Source of the DNA: Streptomyces europaeiscabiei
GTDB taxonomy: Bacteria > Actinomycetota > Actinomycetes > Streptomycetales > Streptomycetaceae
Direction: 5' to 3'
DNA: 64,000 nucleotides
NCBI RefSeq assembly: GCF_036346855.1
Contig: NZ_CP107841.1
Location: forward strand, 2,980,001-3,044,000
A program made the position numbers and the translations under genes. The notes beneath the pieces were generated by a model. It was given only the letters and a program-made list of their open reading frames with translations. It was not told the DNA's origin and made no database searches. How positions within the stretch are numbered: position 1 is the stretch's first letter; the number at the start of each line of letters is the position of its first letter. Below are positions 24,974 to 33,095 of the stretch, piece by piece.

Positions 24974-26395
24974 GTGACTGCTTCCGATGATGCCGCTCCG
25001 GCCTCCACGGCTCCCTCCCCTTCCGCTTCAGCCTCCGCGGCTTCGTCCCCTTCCTCTCCTCCCTCTCCGCCCTCCCTGGATTCGTCCCCTTCCTCATCGG
25101 CTTCCTCGGCTTCGCGGCTGGGCGCACTGTTGCCCGATCTCGCGCCATGGCGGGTGTCCGTGGATTTCCGGCGGCTGTGGGTGGCGGGGCTGATCACGAA
25201 CTTCGGGAGTTTTCTGACGTTCGTGGCACTGCCGGTGCAGATGAAGGAGCTGACGGGGTCGGTGGTGGCGGTCGGGGCGATCGGGGCGGTCGAACTCGTG
25301 CCGCTGATCGTGTTCGGGCTGTACGGCGGGGCTCTCGCCGACGCGTTGGACAAGCGGGCGCTGATCCTGTGGAGCGAGGTCGGGCAGGGGCTGCTGTGCG
25401 CCGGGTTGCTGGTGAACGCGTTGCTGCCGGAACCGCTGGTGTGGCCGTTGTACCTGGTGGCCGCCGTGTCGTCCGCACTGGTCGCGGTCCAGCGGCCGGC
25501 CCTGGACTCGATCGTGCCCCGGATCGTCCCGCACGAGCATCTGCCGGCCGCCGCCTCGCTCAACTCGCTCCGCTGGACGGTGGGCGGGGTGGCCGCACCG
25601 GCTCTGGCGGGTGTCGTCGTGGCCTACGCGGGGCTCGGCTGGGCGTACGCGGCGGATCTCGCGACCTTCGTGGCGTCGGTCGCGCTGGCCGTGGGCCTGG
25701 CTCCCTCCCCCGCGTCGCACGAGGCCGCGAAGCCGTCGTTGCGCTCCATCGCGGAGGGGGCGCGGTACGCGTGGAGCCGTAAGGAACTGCTCGGTACGTA
25801 CGCCGTCGATCTCGCCGCGATGTTTCTGGCGATGCCGCTGGCCCTGCTGCCGTTCCTCGCGGACGAGCTGGACGCCCGGTGGTCGCTCGGGCTGATGTAC
25901 GCGGCGCTGCCTGCCGGGGCGTTGCTGGTGACGTTGACGAGTGGGTGGGCGTCCCGGGTGCACCGGCATGGGCGGATGGTGGTGCTGGCGGCGGCGTTGT
26001 GGGGGCTGTCGGTCATGGCGGCGGGGCTGGTGCGGGATGTGTGGCTGGTGCTGGCGTTCCTGGTGCTGGGGGGTGCGTTCGACATGGTGAGCGGGATCTT
26101 CCGGGCGGCGATGTGGAATCAGACCATTCCGGACGAGTTGCGGGGGCGGCTCGCGGGGATCGAGTTGCTGTCGTACTCCGTCGGGCCCCAGCTGGGGCAG
26201 GTACGGGCCGGGGGCATGGCGGCGTGGACGTCCGTACGGGCGTCCGTGTGGGCCGGTGGGGTGCTGTGCGTGGGGGCGGTGGGGTTGCTGGCGCTGTGTC
26301 TGCCGCAGCTGATGTCCTACGACGTGCGGACGAACGAGCATGCGGTGCGGTTGCGGGAGCGGCGGGAGGCGTGCCCGCCCGTCACTCCCGGCTGA
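24974..26395 (+). CDS. MFS transporter, EntS-like
   Basis: The 473-residue protein has a Ser/Pro-rich, low-complexity N-terminal tail of about 48 residues, then 10-12 membrane helices of the EntS type: FRRLWVAGLITNFGSFLTFV, GLYGGALADALDKRAL (motif A region), QRPALDSIVPRIVPHEHLPA and GIFRAAMWNQTIPDELRGRL. This subgroup includes siderophore exporters such as EntS, but many members have other substrates and no siderophore genes are next to it. The GTG at 24974 is the probable start; the true start could lie beyond the tail at about residue 50. Confidence 0.85.
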   Translation: MTASDDAAPASTAPSPSASASAASSPSSPPSPPSLDSSPSSSASSASRLGALLPDLAPWRVSVDFRRLWVAGLITNFGSFLTFVALPVQMKELTGSVVAVGAIGAVELVPLIVFGLYGGALADALDKRALILWSEVGQGLLCAGLLVNALLPEPLVWPLYLVAAVSSALVAVQRPALDSIVPRIVPHEHLPAAASLNSLRWTVGGVAAPALAGVVVAYAGLGWAYAADLATFVASVALAVGLAPSPASHEAAKPSLRSIAEGARYAWSRKELLGTYAVDLAAMFLAMPLALLPFLADELDARWSLGLMYAALPAGALLVTLTSGWASRVHRHGRMVVLAAALWGLSVMAAGLVRDVWLVLAFLVLGGAFDMVSGIFRAAMWNQTIPDELRGRLAGIELLSYSVGPQLGQVRAGGMAAWTSVRASVWAGGVLCVGAVGLLALCLPQLMSYDVRTNEHAVRLRERREACPPVTPG

Positions 26396-26472
26396 CACGA
26401 GCCGCCGCCCGCGGACCGCGACTCCGCCCGTGCTCGTCTCCCACCCGTACGACCCGTGACTCCGCAGCGACA

Positions 26473-26740
26473 GGTGCGGGTCTCCCGTGAGGGCCGATCA
26501 CCGCCGGCGGCTGCGCACCGCAGCTCCGCCGGCCCCTTCGCCACCCGCACCGCCAGCGACCGCCCGCGACCGCCAAAGGGCACACCGAATGCCCCGTGGG
26601 GGCCGACCCCCGGCGACTGCGGACCGCAGCTCCGTCGGTCCCTTTCCCTCACCCACCCGCCCCGCCCGCCCCGCCCGCGACCTCCGAGCGGCACGTGCGG
26701 GTCTCCCGTGGGGGCCGTCGGCGGCCGCAGGGCAGGGTGG
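26473..26740. repeat. Degenerate repeat of about 110 bp, two and a half units
   Basis: The 448-bp gap between the EntS-like gene and the next leftward gene contains recurring blocks: GTGCGGGTCTCCCGTG at about 26475 and again at 26696, and ACCGCAGCTCCG followed by (T/C)CGG at about 26515 and 26625. No gene with coding character is present. Confidence 0.6.
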
Positions 26741-26843
26741 GCCCGGCCCCTCCGGCTCCGGAGCGGTGGGCGGCCACCGCCAGCTTGATCGCGGCGGAGG
26801 CGACGCCGCCCCTCGCGCCCTGCCGCTTCCGCGTCGCGTCGGG

Positions 26844-27074
26844 TCAGTCGGCGTTCGGGCCGTCGGCCGGGGCGTCGTGCCAGCGAGGGTCGGATTCCCA
26901 TTCCGCGTTGCGTTCCTGGGCTGTTTCCATGGCTCGGGTGGCGTCCTGGCGGGAGGGGTAGGGGCCCATGCGGTCCTTGCCGGGGCAGTCGGGGCCCTCT
27001 TCGACCTTCTTGTGCTCCAGGCAGTAGAACCATTCGCCGGGCTTGCCGACCGTACGCCGTTTGAACAGGGGCAT
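26844..27074 (-). CDS. Small conserved protein (76 aa), function unknown
   Basis: MPLFKRRTVGKPGEWFYCLE starts a hydrophilic protein with HKKVEEGPDCPGKDRMGPYP and a helix QDATRAMETAQERNAEWESD. The two Cys and the aromatic start suggest a small folded unit, perhaps SPOR-like. The ATG at 27074 is set by AAGGGA nine bases upstream. It is divergent from map, with about 65 bp between the starts. Confidence 0.7.
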   Translation of the reverse strand: MPLFKRRTVGKPGEWFYCLEHKKVEEGPDCPGKDRMGPYPSRQDATRAMETAQERNAEWESDPRWHDAPADGPNAD

Positions 27075-27128
27075 GACCTGAGTTCCCTTCACCAGTCGTC
27101 ACCGACATGGTCCCCCACCACCGCTGGT

Positions 27129-27134
27129 TAAACT
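27129..27134 (+). promoter_or_regulatory. Leaderless -10 box for map
   Basis: TAAACT followed by 7 nt and the ATG at 27142, with no ribosome-binding site. Confidence 0.65.
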
Positions 27135-27141
27135 CGCCTGC

Positions 27142-27999
27142 ATGTCTGGCCAGTCGCTGCTCGCACCGGGGAAGCTCTCCCCCACCCGCACCGTCCCGGG
27201 AAACATCCGCCGACCCGAGTACGTGGGCAAGCCCGCCCCGACTCCGTACACCGGGCCGGAGGTGCAGACGCCCGAGACCATCGAGGCGATGCGCGTCGCC
27301 GGCCGGATCGCGGCTCGGGCGATGGCCGAGGCGGCGAAGCACATCGCGCCCGGAGTCACCACGGACGAGCTGGACCGGGTGGCGCACGAGTACATGTGCG
27401 ACCACGGGGCCTATCCGTCGACGCTCGGCTACCGTGGCTTCCCCAAGTCGCTGTGCACCTCGGTCAACGAGGTCATCTGCCACGGCATCCCCGACTCGAC
27501 CGTGCTGCGCGACGGCGACATCGTCAACCTGGACGTGACGGCGTACATCGGCGGCGTCCACGGCGACAACAACGCCACCTACCTGGTGGGGGATGTCGAC
27601 GAGGAGTCGTCGCTGCTCGTCGAGCGGACCCGGGAGTCCCTCGCCCGTGCCATCAAGGCGGTCAGGCCCGGTCGGCAGATCAACATCATCGGGCGGGTCA
27701 TCGAGTCGTACGCGAAGCGGTTCGGATACGGGGTCGTGCGCGACTTCACGGGACACGGGATCAACTCGTCGTTCCACTCCGGGCTGATCGTCCCGCACTA
27801 CGACTCCCCGCACGCCACCACGGTGATCCAGACCGGGATGACGTTCACGATCGAGCCGATGCTGACGCTCGGGTCGTACGACTACGACATGTGGGACGAC
27901 GGCTGGACGGTCGTCACCAAGGACCTCAAGCGCACCGCCCAGTTCGAGCACACGCTGGTGGTGACGGAGACGGGCGCGGAGATCCTCACGCTGCCGTAG
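27142..27999 (+). CDS. map: Type I methionine aminopeptidase
   Basis: It removes the initiator methionine from nascent proteins. All five metal ligands are present: D131 (NLDVTAY), D142 (HGDNNAT), H205 (TGHGIN), E238 (TIEPM) and E269 (FEHT). The 285 residues include the N-terminal extension of about 40 residues ([20 protein letters not shown]) that resembles the SH3-binding-like linker of actinobacterial MetAPs. The start is supported by the leaderless promoter and a hairpin ends the gene at 28026-28061. Streptomyces usually have a second map near rpsM; this is the stand-alone one. Confidence 0.96.
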   Translation: MSGQSLLAPGKLSPTRTVPGNIRRPEYVGKPAPTPYTGPEVQTPETIEAMRVAGRIAARAMAEAAKHIAPGVTTDELDRVAHEYMCDHGAYPSTLGYRGFPKSLCTSVNEVICHGIPDSTVLRDGDIVNLDVTAYIGGVHGDNNATYLVGDVDEESSLLVERTRESLARAIKAVRPGRQINIIGRVIESYAKRFGYGVVRDFTGHGINSSFHSGLIVPHYDSPHATTVIQTGMTFTIEPMLTLGSYDYDMWDDGWTVVTKDLKRTAQFEHTLVVTETGAEILTLP

Positions 28000-28025
28000 A
28001 TCCACACCAGACGTCCTCAAGCGAC

Positions 28026-28061
28026 AGCCCGCCTTCGGCCTCGGCCGTACGGCGGGCTTTT
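28026..28061 (+). terminator. Intrinsic terminator of map
   Basis: AGCCCGCC at 28026-28033 pairs with GGCGGGCT at 28051-28058, followed by a T-run (28058-28061). The loop holds a second small dyad (GGCC...GGCC). Confidence 0.8.
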
Positions 28062-28097
28062 CGTTGCGCGGATCGTTGCGCGGATCGTTGCACGGAT
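28062..28097. repeat. Three 12-bp direct repeats
   Basis: CGTTGCGCGGAT occurs twice, followed by CGTTGCACGGAT, immediately after the map terminator. Confidence 0.75.
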
Positions 28098-28162
28098 TCC
28101 ATGTGGGCCAGGTGAGGATCCGGGGTACCGTTTTACCGACAGGGAGTCGGGAACCTGTTGAC

Positions 28163-28181
28163 TTAGGTAAGCCTAACCATA
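28163..28181. promoter_or_regulatory. Iron box (DmdR/IdeR operator) before heme oxygenase
   Basis: TTAGGTAAGCCTAACCATA agrees with the 19-bp consensus TTAGGTTAGGCTAACCTAA at 15 positions. It overlaps a possible -35 (TTGACT at 28158-28163) and lies 50 bp before the heme oxygenase ATG, fitting repression when iron is plentiful. Confidence 0.75.
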
Positions 28182-28231
28182 GAAAATGGCGTCAGCTTCT
28201 CGTCTTCCCCACTTCGGCACCGGAGGCCTTC

Positions 28232-28900
28232 ATGAACGCGTCGGTCGCATCGGACACGGCGTTCTCCACGCTCATCCGCACCGCCTCGCACGAGCAGCAC
28301 ACCGAGGCGGAGTCCACGACGTTCATGGGCGACATGCTGGGCGGCAAGCTCGGTGTCGAGGCGTACACGCGGTACACCGAGCAGCTGTGGTTCGTGTACG
28401 CGGCACTGGAGAGCGCCGCGCCGGGACTGGCCGGCGACCCGGTCGCCGGGCCGTTCATCCAGCCCGAGCTGATGCGGCTGGCCGCGCTGGAGCGGGACCT
28501 GGAGCATCTGCGCGGCCCCGGCTGGCGCTCGACGCTCACGGCGCTGCCGGCGACCGAGGCGTACGCGGCGCGGGTCGCCGAGTGCGCGCGCACCTGGGCC
28601 GGCGGTTATGTGGCCCACCACTACACGCGGTACCTCGGTGACCTCTCGGGCGGGCAGATCATCCGGGACCGGGCCGAGAAGACGTGGGGCTTCGCCAAGA
28701 AGGGCGACGGGGTTCGGTTCTACGTCTTCGAGGAGATCACCAACCCGGCCGCGTTCAAGCGGGGGTACCGGGAGCTGCTGGACCGGGTGCGGGCCGATGA
28801 CCTGGAGAAGCAGCGGATCGTGAGCGAGTGCAAGCGGGCGTTCGCGCTCAACACCGCGGTCTTTCTCGCCTTGGGGGAAGAGTTCCCGCTGACTGCGTGA
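28232..28900 (+). CDS. Heme oxygenase (biliverdin-producing), HmuO-like
   Basis: It degrades heme to biliverdin, CO and Fe(II), releasing iron from imported heme. The 222-residue all-helical protein has the proximal His in ASHEQHTEAESTTFMGDML (His23 by alignment with HmuO) and the distal-helix glycine motif YTRYLGDLSGGQII. GGAGG at 28222-28226 fixes the ATG at 28232. The iron box upstream and the FecCD-type transporter about 0.8 kb downstream place it in a heme-iron assimilation block. Confidence 0.95.
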   Translation: MNASVASDTAFSTLIRTASHEQHTEAESTTFMGDMLGGKLGVEAYTRYTEQLWFVYAALESAAPGLAGDPVAGPFIQPELMRLAALERDLEHLRGPGWRSTLTALPATEAYAARVAECARTWAGGYVAHHYTRYLGDLSGGQIIRDRAEKTWGFAKKGDGVRFYVFEEITNPAAFKRGYRELLDRVRADDLEKQRIVSECKRAFALNTAVFLALGEEFPLTA

Positions 28901-28934
28901 GTGCTCCGCTCGTAGGGTCGGTCGTTCGCTGCGG

Positions 28935-28971
28935 GTGGGTGGGGGCCGGCCGCGCAGTTCCCCGCGCCCCT
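28935..28971. repeat. Dispersed intergenic element copy
   Basis: GTGGGTGGGGGCCGGCCGCG then CAGTTCCCCGCGCCCC, the same element as at 17027 and 21764, sits between heme oxygenase and the convergent PhzF gene. It may act as a terminator-like structure here. Confidence 0.7.
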
Positions 28972-28988
28972 TGGAAGCATGGGGCGCC

Positions 28989-29633
28989 CTACCTCTCCAG
29001 GAACACTCGCCCCCCGACCTCCACCCACCCGTGCGGCTGCGGGGCCGTGAGGAGCTGGGAGCCCGTGCCCTGGGTGATGTTCAGGGCTCGGCCCAGCTGG
29101 GCGGTCAGCTGCAGGGCCGCCGCTCCGGTGGCCTCGTCCTCGTCGATACCGTCGTCGCGGCCGGGGAAGGCGCGGGCGCGGACACGGCCGGCGGCCTCGT
29201 CCTCCCAGGCCCAGGCGTAGATCCAGTCGCCGGGCTGCGGGACGCGCAGGTCGTCGACCTCGGCGGCGGTGGCGTACTGGCGGAACGTGCGGGGCGGGGC
29301 CCACTCCGGCAGGGCCTCGATCCAGCTGAACTCGCCGTCCAGCCGGGCCCCGACGACACCGGCCTGGGTGACCAGTTCGGGCACGTCGAGCAGCCAGGCC
29401 GCGCCCACGCACGGGTATCCGGCGAAGGGCAGGCGCAGCGAGGGGGTGTAGATGTCGATGACACCGCGCTCGGGGTCGTCCACGAACACGGTCTCGCTGA
29501 AGCCGAGTTTGGCGGCGAACTCCTGACGCTCGGCGCGGTCGGGCATCAGGGAGCCCTCGCGGACGACGCCCAGTTCGTTGCCGTATCCGCCGCGGGGTCC
29601 GCAGAACACCCGCAGCACGTCGAAGTCGCTCAC
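28989..29633 (-). CDS. PhzF family isomerase-like protein, short form
   Basis: The 214-residue protein resembles PhzF (diaminopimelate-epimerase fold): FDVLRVFCGPRGGYGNELGVV at the start, KLGFSETVFVDDPERGVIDI, LPFAGYPCVGAAWLL and the C-terminal DEDEATGAAALQL with a catalytic-type segment. It is 50-70 residues shorter than usual PhzF proteins, so loops are trimmed. Substrate unknown. It is convergent with heme oxygenase and divergent from the ABC permease, and probably unrelated to heme use. Confidence 0.85.
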   Translation of the reverse strand: MSDFDVLRVFCGPRGGYGNELGVVREGSLMPDRAERQEFAAKLGFSETVFVDDPERGVIDIYTPSLRLPFAGYPCVGAAWLLDVPELVTQAGVVGARLDGEFSWIEALPEWAPPRTFRQYATAAEVDDLRVPQPGDWIYAWAWEDEAAGRVRARAFPGRDDGIDEDEATGAAALQLTAQLGRALNITQGTGSQLLTAPQPHGWVEVGGRVFLER

Positions 29634-29731
29634 TCCCGCATTGAAGCATCAACCGGGCCCCGGGTCGTACCAGGTCACCACACCGCCGGGCAGCGATCGG
29701 GCCGGGCCGACCCCACCCATGAGAGGACCAA

Positions 29732-30877
29732 GTGACCGTACTGGACAAGCCGGTCGAGCCGGAGAGGTCCGACGGGCCCGCGGAGGCGAGCGGGGAGTCG
29801 GGCAAGGCGGCCGGGGCCTGCGTAGCACGGCCCTCCGTCCCCGCCCGACGTCGCGCCCCCCTTCTCCTCACCGTCGCTCTCGTCGTCGCCCTCCTCGTCC
29901 TGGTCCCCGTCGCCGGTGGCCTCGGGGCCTATCCGATCCCCACCGGTGACGTGATCTCCTCGGTCGTCCACCGGATCGGCCTCGGCGGGGCGGAGCTCGA
30001 ACGTGTTCCCGAGTCGGTGCTGTGGAACGTGCGGTTCCCGCGGATCGTGCTGGCGTTGCTGATCGGGGCCTCGCTCGGGTGCGCGGGGGCGCTGATGCAG
30101 GGGATCTTCGGGAACCCGCTGGCGGAGCCGAGTGTCATCGGGGTCTCGCTGGGCGCGGCGGTGGGCGCGGTCGCGACGATCGCGTTCGGGATCACGTTCC
30201 TCGGGAACTGGACGGTGTCGGTGTTCGCGTTCGTCGCGGGGCTGATCACCGTGTTCGTGGTGTACGCGATGTCACGGTCGGGCGGTCGTACGGAGGTCGT
30301 GACGCTGATCCTCACCGGTATCGCGGTGAACGCGTTCGCGGGCGCCACGATCGGGCTGTTCATCTTCCTGGCCGAGGACACGGCGGCCGTCAACCAGATC
30401 ACCTTCTGGCAGCTGGGTTCGCTCGCGCAGTCGACGTGGCCGAAGGTGCTGGCGGTGCTGCCGTGCGCGGTGGTCGGGCTGGCCGTCGCGCCCTTCTCCG
30501 CGCGGAAGCTGGACCTCCTCGCGCTGGGTGAGCGGCCGGCGCGGCATCTCGGGGTGGACGTGGAGCGGCTGCGGGTCGTGCTGATCCTGGTCGTCGCGCT
30601 GCTCACCGCCGCCGCCGTGAGCGTGTCGGGAGTGATCGGTTTCGTCGGGCTCGTCATCCCGCATCTGCTGCGGATGGCGGCCGGGCCGGGGCACCGGTTC
30701 CTGATTCCGGGCAGCGCGCTCGCCGGGGCGGTCGTCCTGCTGGCGGCCGACCTCGCGGCCCGCACGATCGTCCAGCCCGCCGAACTCCCCCTCGGCGTCC
30801 TCACCGCCCTGATCGGCAGCCCGTTCTTCTTCTGGCTGCTCCGCAGGACCCGCCGCAAGCAAGGAGGCTGGGCATGA
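29732..30877 (+). CDS. hmuU: FecCD-family iron/heme ABC transporter permease
   Basis: The 381-residue permease has nine or ten membrane helices after a polar N-terminal tail of about 50 residues. FecCD landmarks are LWNVRFPRIVLALLIGASLG, CAGALMQGIFGNPLAEPSVI, GVSLGAAVGAVATIAFG and a terminal GVLTALIGSPFFFWLLRRTR. It imports heme or ferric siderophores with the ATPase that overlaps by 4 bp. GTG start at 29732. No substrate-binding lipoprotein gene is adjacent, which is unusual. Heme is favoured over a siderophore because heme oxygenase is nearby; this is inference. Confidence 0.9.
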   Translation: MTVLDKPVEPERSDGPAEASGESGKAAGACVARPSVPARRRAPLLLTVALVVALLVLVPVAGGLGAYPIPTGDVISSVVHRIGLGGAELERVPESVLWNVRFPRIVLALLIGASLGCAGALMQGIFGNPLAEPSVIGVSLGAAVGAVATIAFGITFLGNWTVSVFAFVAGLITVFVVYAMSRSGGRTEVVTLILTGIAVNAFAGATIGLFIFLAEDTAAVNQITFWQLGSLAQSTWPKVLAVLPCAVVGLAVAPFSARKLDLLALGERPARHLGVDVERLRVVLILVVALLTAAAVSVSGVIGFVGLVIPHLLRMAAGPGHRFLIPGSALAGAVVLLAADLAARTIVQPAELPLGVLTALIGSPFFFWLLRRTRRKQGGWA

Positions 30878-31746
30878 CGTCCAGGACGAGCGGGAGGTCC
30901 CTGACAGGGTTCCTCCGGGGGCGGCTGGGCGCGGGCGCTCCCACTCCGCCGCCTCCGTCCGCCCCCGGTGACGTCCTCGCCGAGGCCCAGGACGTCACCG
31001 TCCGGCTCGGTGCCCGGGAGGTGCTCCACGGCGTCTGCGTCGCCGCCCGCGCCGGCGAGGTGCTCGCCCTGGTGGGGCCGAACGGGGCCGGGAAGTCGAC
31101 GCTGCTGGGCGTCCTGGCCGCGGATCTGCCGGTCGACGGCGGTGTCGTACGGGTGCACGGGCGGCCGGTGGGTGAGTGGTCTGCGCCCGAACTCGCTCTG
31201 CGGCGGGCGGTGTTGCCCCAGTCGGCGGCGCTGTCGTTCCCGTTCACGGTGGAGGAGGTCGTACGGATGGGGCGGGCGCCGTGGGCGCGGCAGCCGGACG
31301 TGTACGACGAGGACGACGCCTTGGTGGCGGAGGCGATGGCGGTCACGGAGGTCACCGGGTTCGCGGCCCGGCCCTTCTCCGCGCTGAGCGGCGGTGAGCG
31401 CGCCCGGGTGGCGCTGGCGCGGGTGCTCGCCCAGCGGGCGCCGCTGCTGATGCTGGACGAGCCGACGGCCGCGCTGGACCTGCGCCACCAGGAACTGGTG
31501 CTGACGGTGTGCCGGGAGCGGGCGCGGGCCGGGGACGCGGTGGTCGTCGTACTGCACGATCTGGGGCTGGCGGCGGCGTACGCGGACCGGGTGGCCGTAC
31601 TGCGGGACGGGCGCGTCGCGGCGGACGGGCCGCCGGCCGGGGTCTTCGAGGAGGCGTTGCTGTCGGAGGTGTACCGGCAGCCGGTCGAAGTGTTCCCGCA
31701 TCCACGGACCGGCGATGTCCTGATCACACCGAAACGGGGTTCTTGA
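30874..31746 (+). CDS. hmuV: Heme ABC transporter ATP-binding protein
   Basis: The 290-residue ATPase has Walker A GPNGAGKST, the signature LSGGERARVALARVLAQR, Walker B LLMLDEPTAALDLRH and the HmuV-like PQSAALSFPFTVEEVVRMGR. It overlaps the permease gene by ATGA, indicating coupled translation. It is followed after 195 bp by the iron box and efeO. The N-terminal 40 residues are polar and variable. Confidence 0.93.
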   Translation: MTSRTSGRSLTGFLRGRLGAGAPTPPPPSAPGDVLAEAQDVTVRLGAREVLHGVCVAARAGEVLALVGPNGAGKSTLLGVLAADLPVDGGVVRVHGRPVGEWSAPELALRRAVLPQSAALSFPFTVEEVVRMGRAPWARQPDVYDEDDALVAEAMAVTEVTGFAARPFSALSGGERARVALARVLAQRAPLLMLDEPTAALDLRHQELVLTVCRERARAGDAVVVVLHDLGLAAAYADRVAVLRDGRVAADGPPAGVFEEALLSEVYRQPVEVFPHPRTGDVLITPKRGS

Positions 31747-31867
31747 CCGGGGAATGGGTCTCTTGACCCGCTCTTGACCGGACTATGGGGGCTGTTTTGA
31801 GCCACCGTGATCGGCCCGTGCTCGTACGGCTCCGGAGGGAGGGTTTCACTGGGGGTACAGCATTTGG

Positions 31868-31886
31868 TGAGGTTAGCCTCAGATAA
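31868..31886. promoter_or_regulatory. Iron box (DmdR/IdeR operator) before efeO
   Basis: TGAGGTTAGCCTCAGATAA matches the 19-bp iron-box consensus at 14 positions, with its core dyad TGAGGTTAGCCTCA nearly perfect. It lies 55 bp before the efeO ATG. Confidence 0.75.
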
Positions 31887-31941
31887 CTTGGGGCCGCCTC
31901 ACCTTCTCTGTGTGTCCCCTGTGTACTGCCTTGGAGCCGAA

Positions 31942-33093
31942 ATGCGCCCCCTCAGACTCTCCGTCGTCACCGCCGCCGCGACCGTGGCGGCCCTGACCGC
32001 CGTCACCGGCTGCACCGAGAAGAGCAGCGCGGGTGCGGACGGGGCCATCACGGTGACCGCGACCGACACCGAGTGCGAGGTGTCGAAGAAGGAGTTCCCG
32101 GCGGGGCACGTCGAGCTGGACATCGAGAACAAGGGCTCCAAGGTCACCGAGGTCTACCTCCTCTTCCCGGACGACCGCGTCGTCACCGAGCGCGAGAACA
32201 TCGGGCCCGGCACCAAGCAGAAGGTCACCGCCGAGGTGAAGGCGGGCGACTACCGGATCGCCTGCAAGCCCGGCATGAAGGGCGACGGCATCCGGCAGGA
32301 CGTCAGGGCCACCGGCGGCGGCAAGGTCGCCAAGAGGGACCCCCGGCTCGACGCGGCCGTCGCCTCGTACCGCAAGTACGTGCAGAGTCAGGCCGACGAG
32401 ACCCTCCCGCTGGCGAAGGTGTTCGCCGAGGCCGTCAAGGACGGGGACGTCGAGGCCGCGAAGAAGGCGTACGCGCCCTCCCGTATCGGCTGGGAGCGGA
32501 CCGAGCCGGTCGCCGAGTCCTTCGGTGACATCGACCCGAAGGTCGACCTGCGCGAGGACGGTCTGGAGGAGGGCCAGGACCTGGAGAAGGACTGGACGGG
32601 CTGGCACCGCCTGGAGCGTTCGCTCTGGCAGGACGGCAAGCTCACCGACCGTGACTCCGAGCTGGCCGACCAGCTGGTGACCGACCTGGAGGACTGGCAG
32701 AAGCGGGTCGGCAAGGCCGAGATCACTCCGACCTCCATGGCCAACGGCGCCAAGGAACTCCTCGACGAGGTCGCCACCGGCAAGGTCACCGGCGAGGAGG
32801 AGCGCTACTCGCACACCGACCTGGTCGATTTCAAGGCCAACGTCGAGGGCGCCGAGAAGTCGTACGAGTTGCTGAAGTCCGTCGCCGCCGAGAACGACCC
32901 GGAGCTGACGAAGGAACTCGACCAGCAGTTCGCGGCACTGAACACGCTGCTCGACAAGTACCGCGCGGACAAGACCGGGTACGACTTCGTCTCCTACGAC
33001 AAGGTCGGCAAGGCGGAGCAGAAGGAGCTGTCGGACGCGGTGAACGCGCTCGCCGAGCCCCTCTCCCAGCTCGCGGCTGCCGTGGTGAAGTGA
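31942..33093 (+). CDS. efeO: EfeO iron-uptake lipoprotein (cupredoxin plus M75 domain)
   Basis: EfeO binds iron outside the membrane for the EfeUOB importer. The 383-residue precursor has a lipoprotein signal with TAVTGC (Cys24), a cupredoxin-like domain (about 35-115: TVTATDTECEVSKKEFPAGH) and an imelysin/M75 domain with the HxxE metal motif in GWHRLERSLW (about residue 220). GGAG at 31933-31936 sets the ATG at 31942; an upstream GTG in frame would place the start inside the iron-controlled promoter and is rejected. First gene of efeO-efeB-efeU. Confidence 0.95.
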   Translation: MRPLRLSVVTAAATVAALTAVTGCTEKSSAGADGAITVTATDTECEVSKKEFPAGHVELDIENKGSKVTEVYLLFPDDRVVTERENIGPGTKQKVTAEVKAGDYRIACKPGMKGDGIRQDVRATGGGKVAKRDPRLDAAVASYRKYVQSQADETLPLAKVFAEAVKDGDVEAAKKAYAPSRIGWERTEPVAESFGDIDPKVDLREDGLEEGQDLEKDWTGWHRLERSLWQDGKLTDRDSELADQLVTDLEDWQKRVGKAEITPTSMANGAKELLDEVATGKVTGEEERYSHTDLVDFKANVEGAEKSYELLKSVAAENDPELTKELDQQFAALNTLLDKYRADKTGYDFVSYDKVGKAEQKELSDAVNALAEPLSQLAAAVVK

Positions 33094-33095
33094 CG

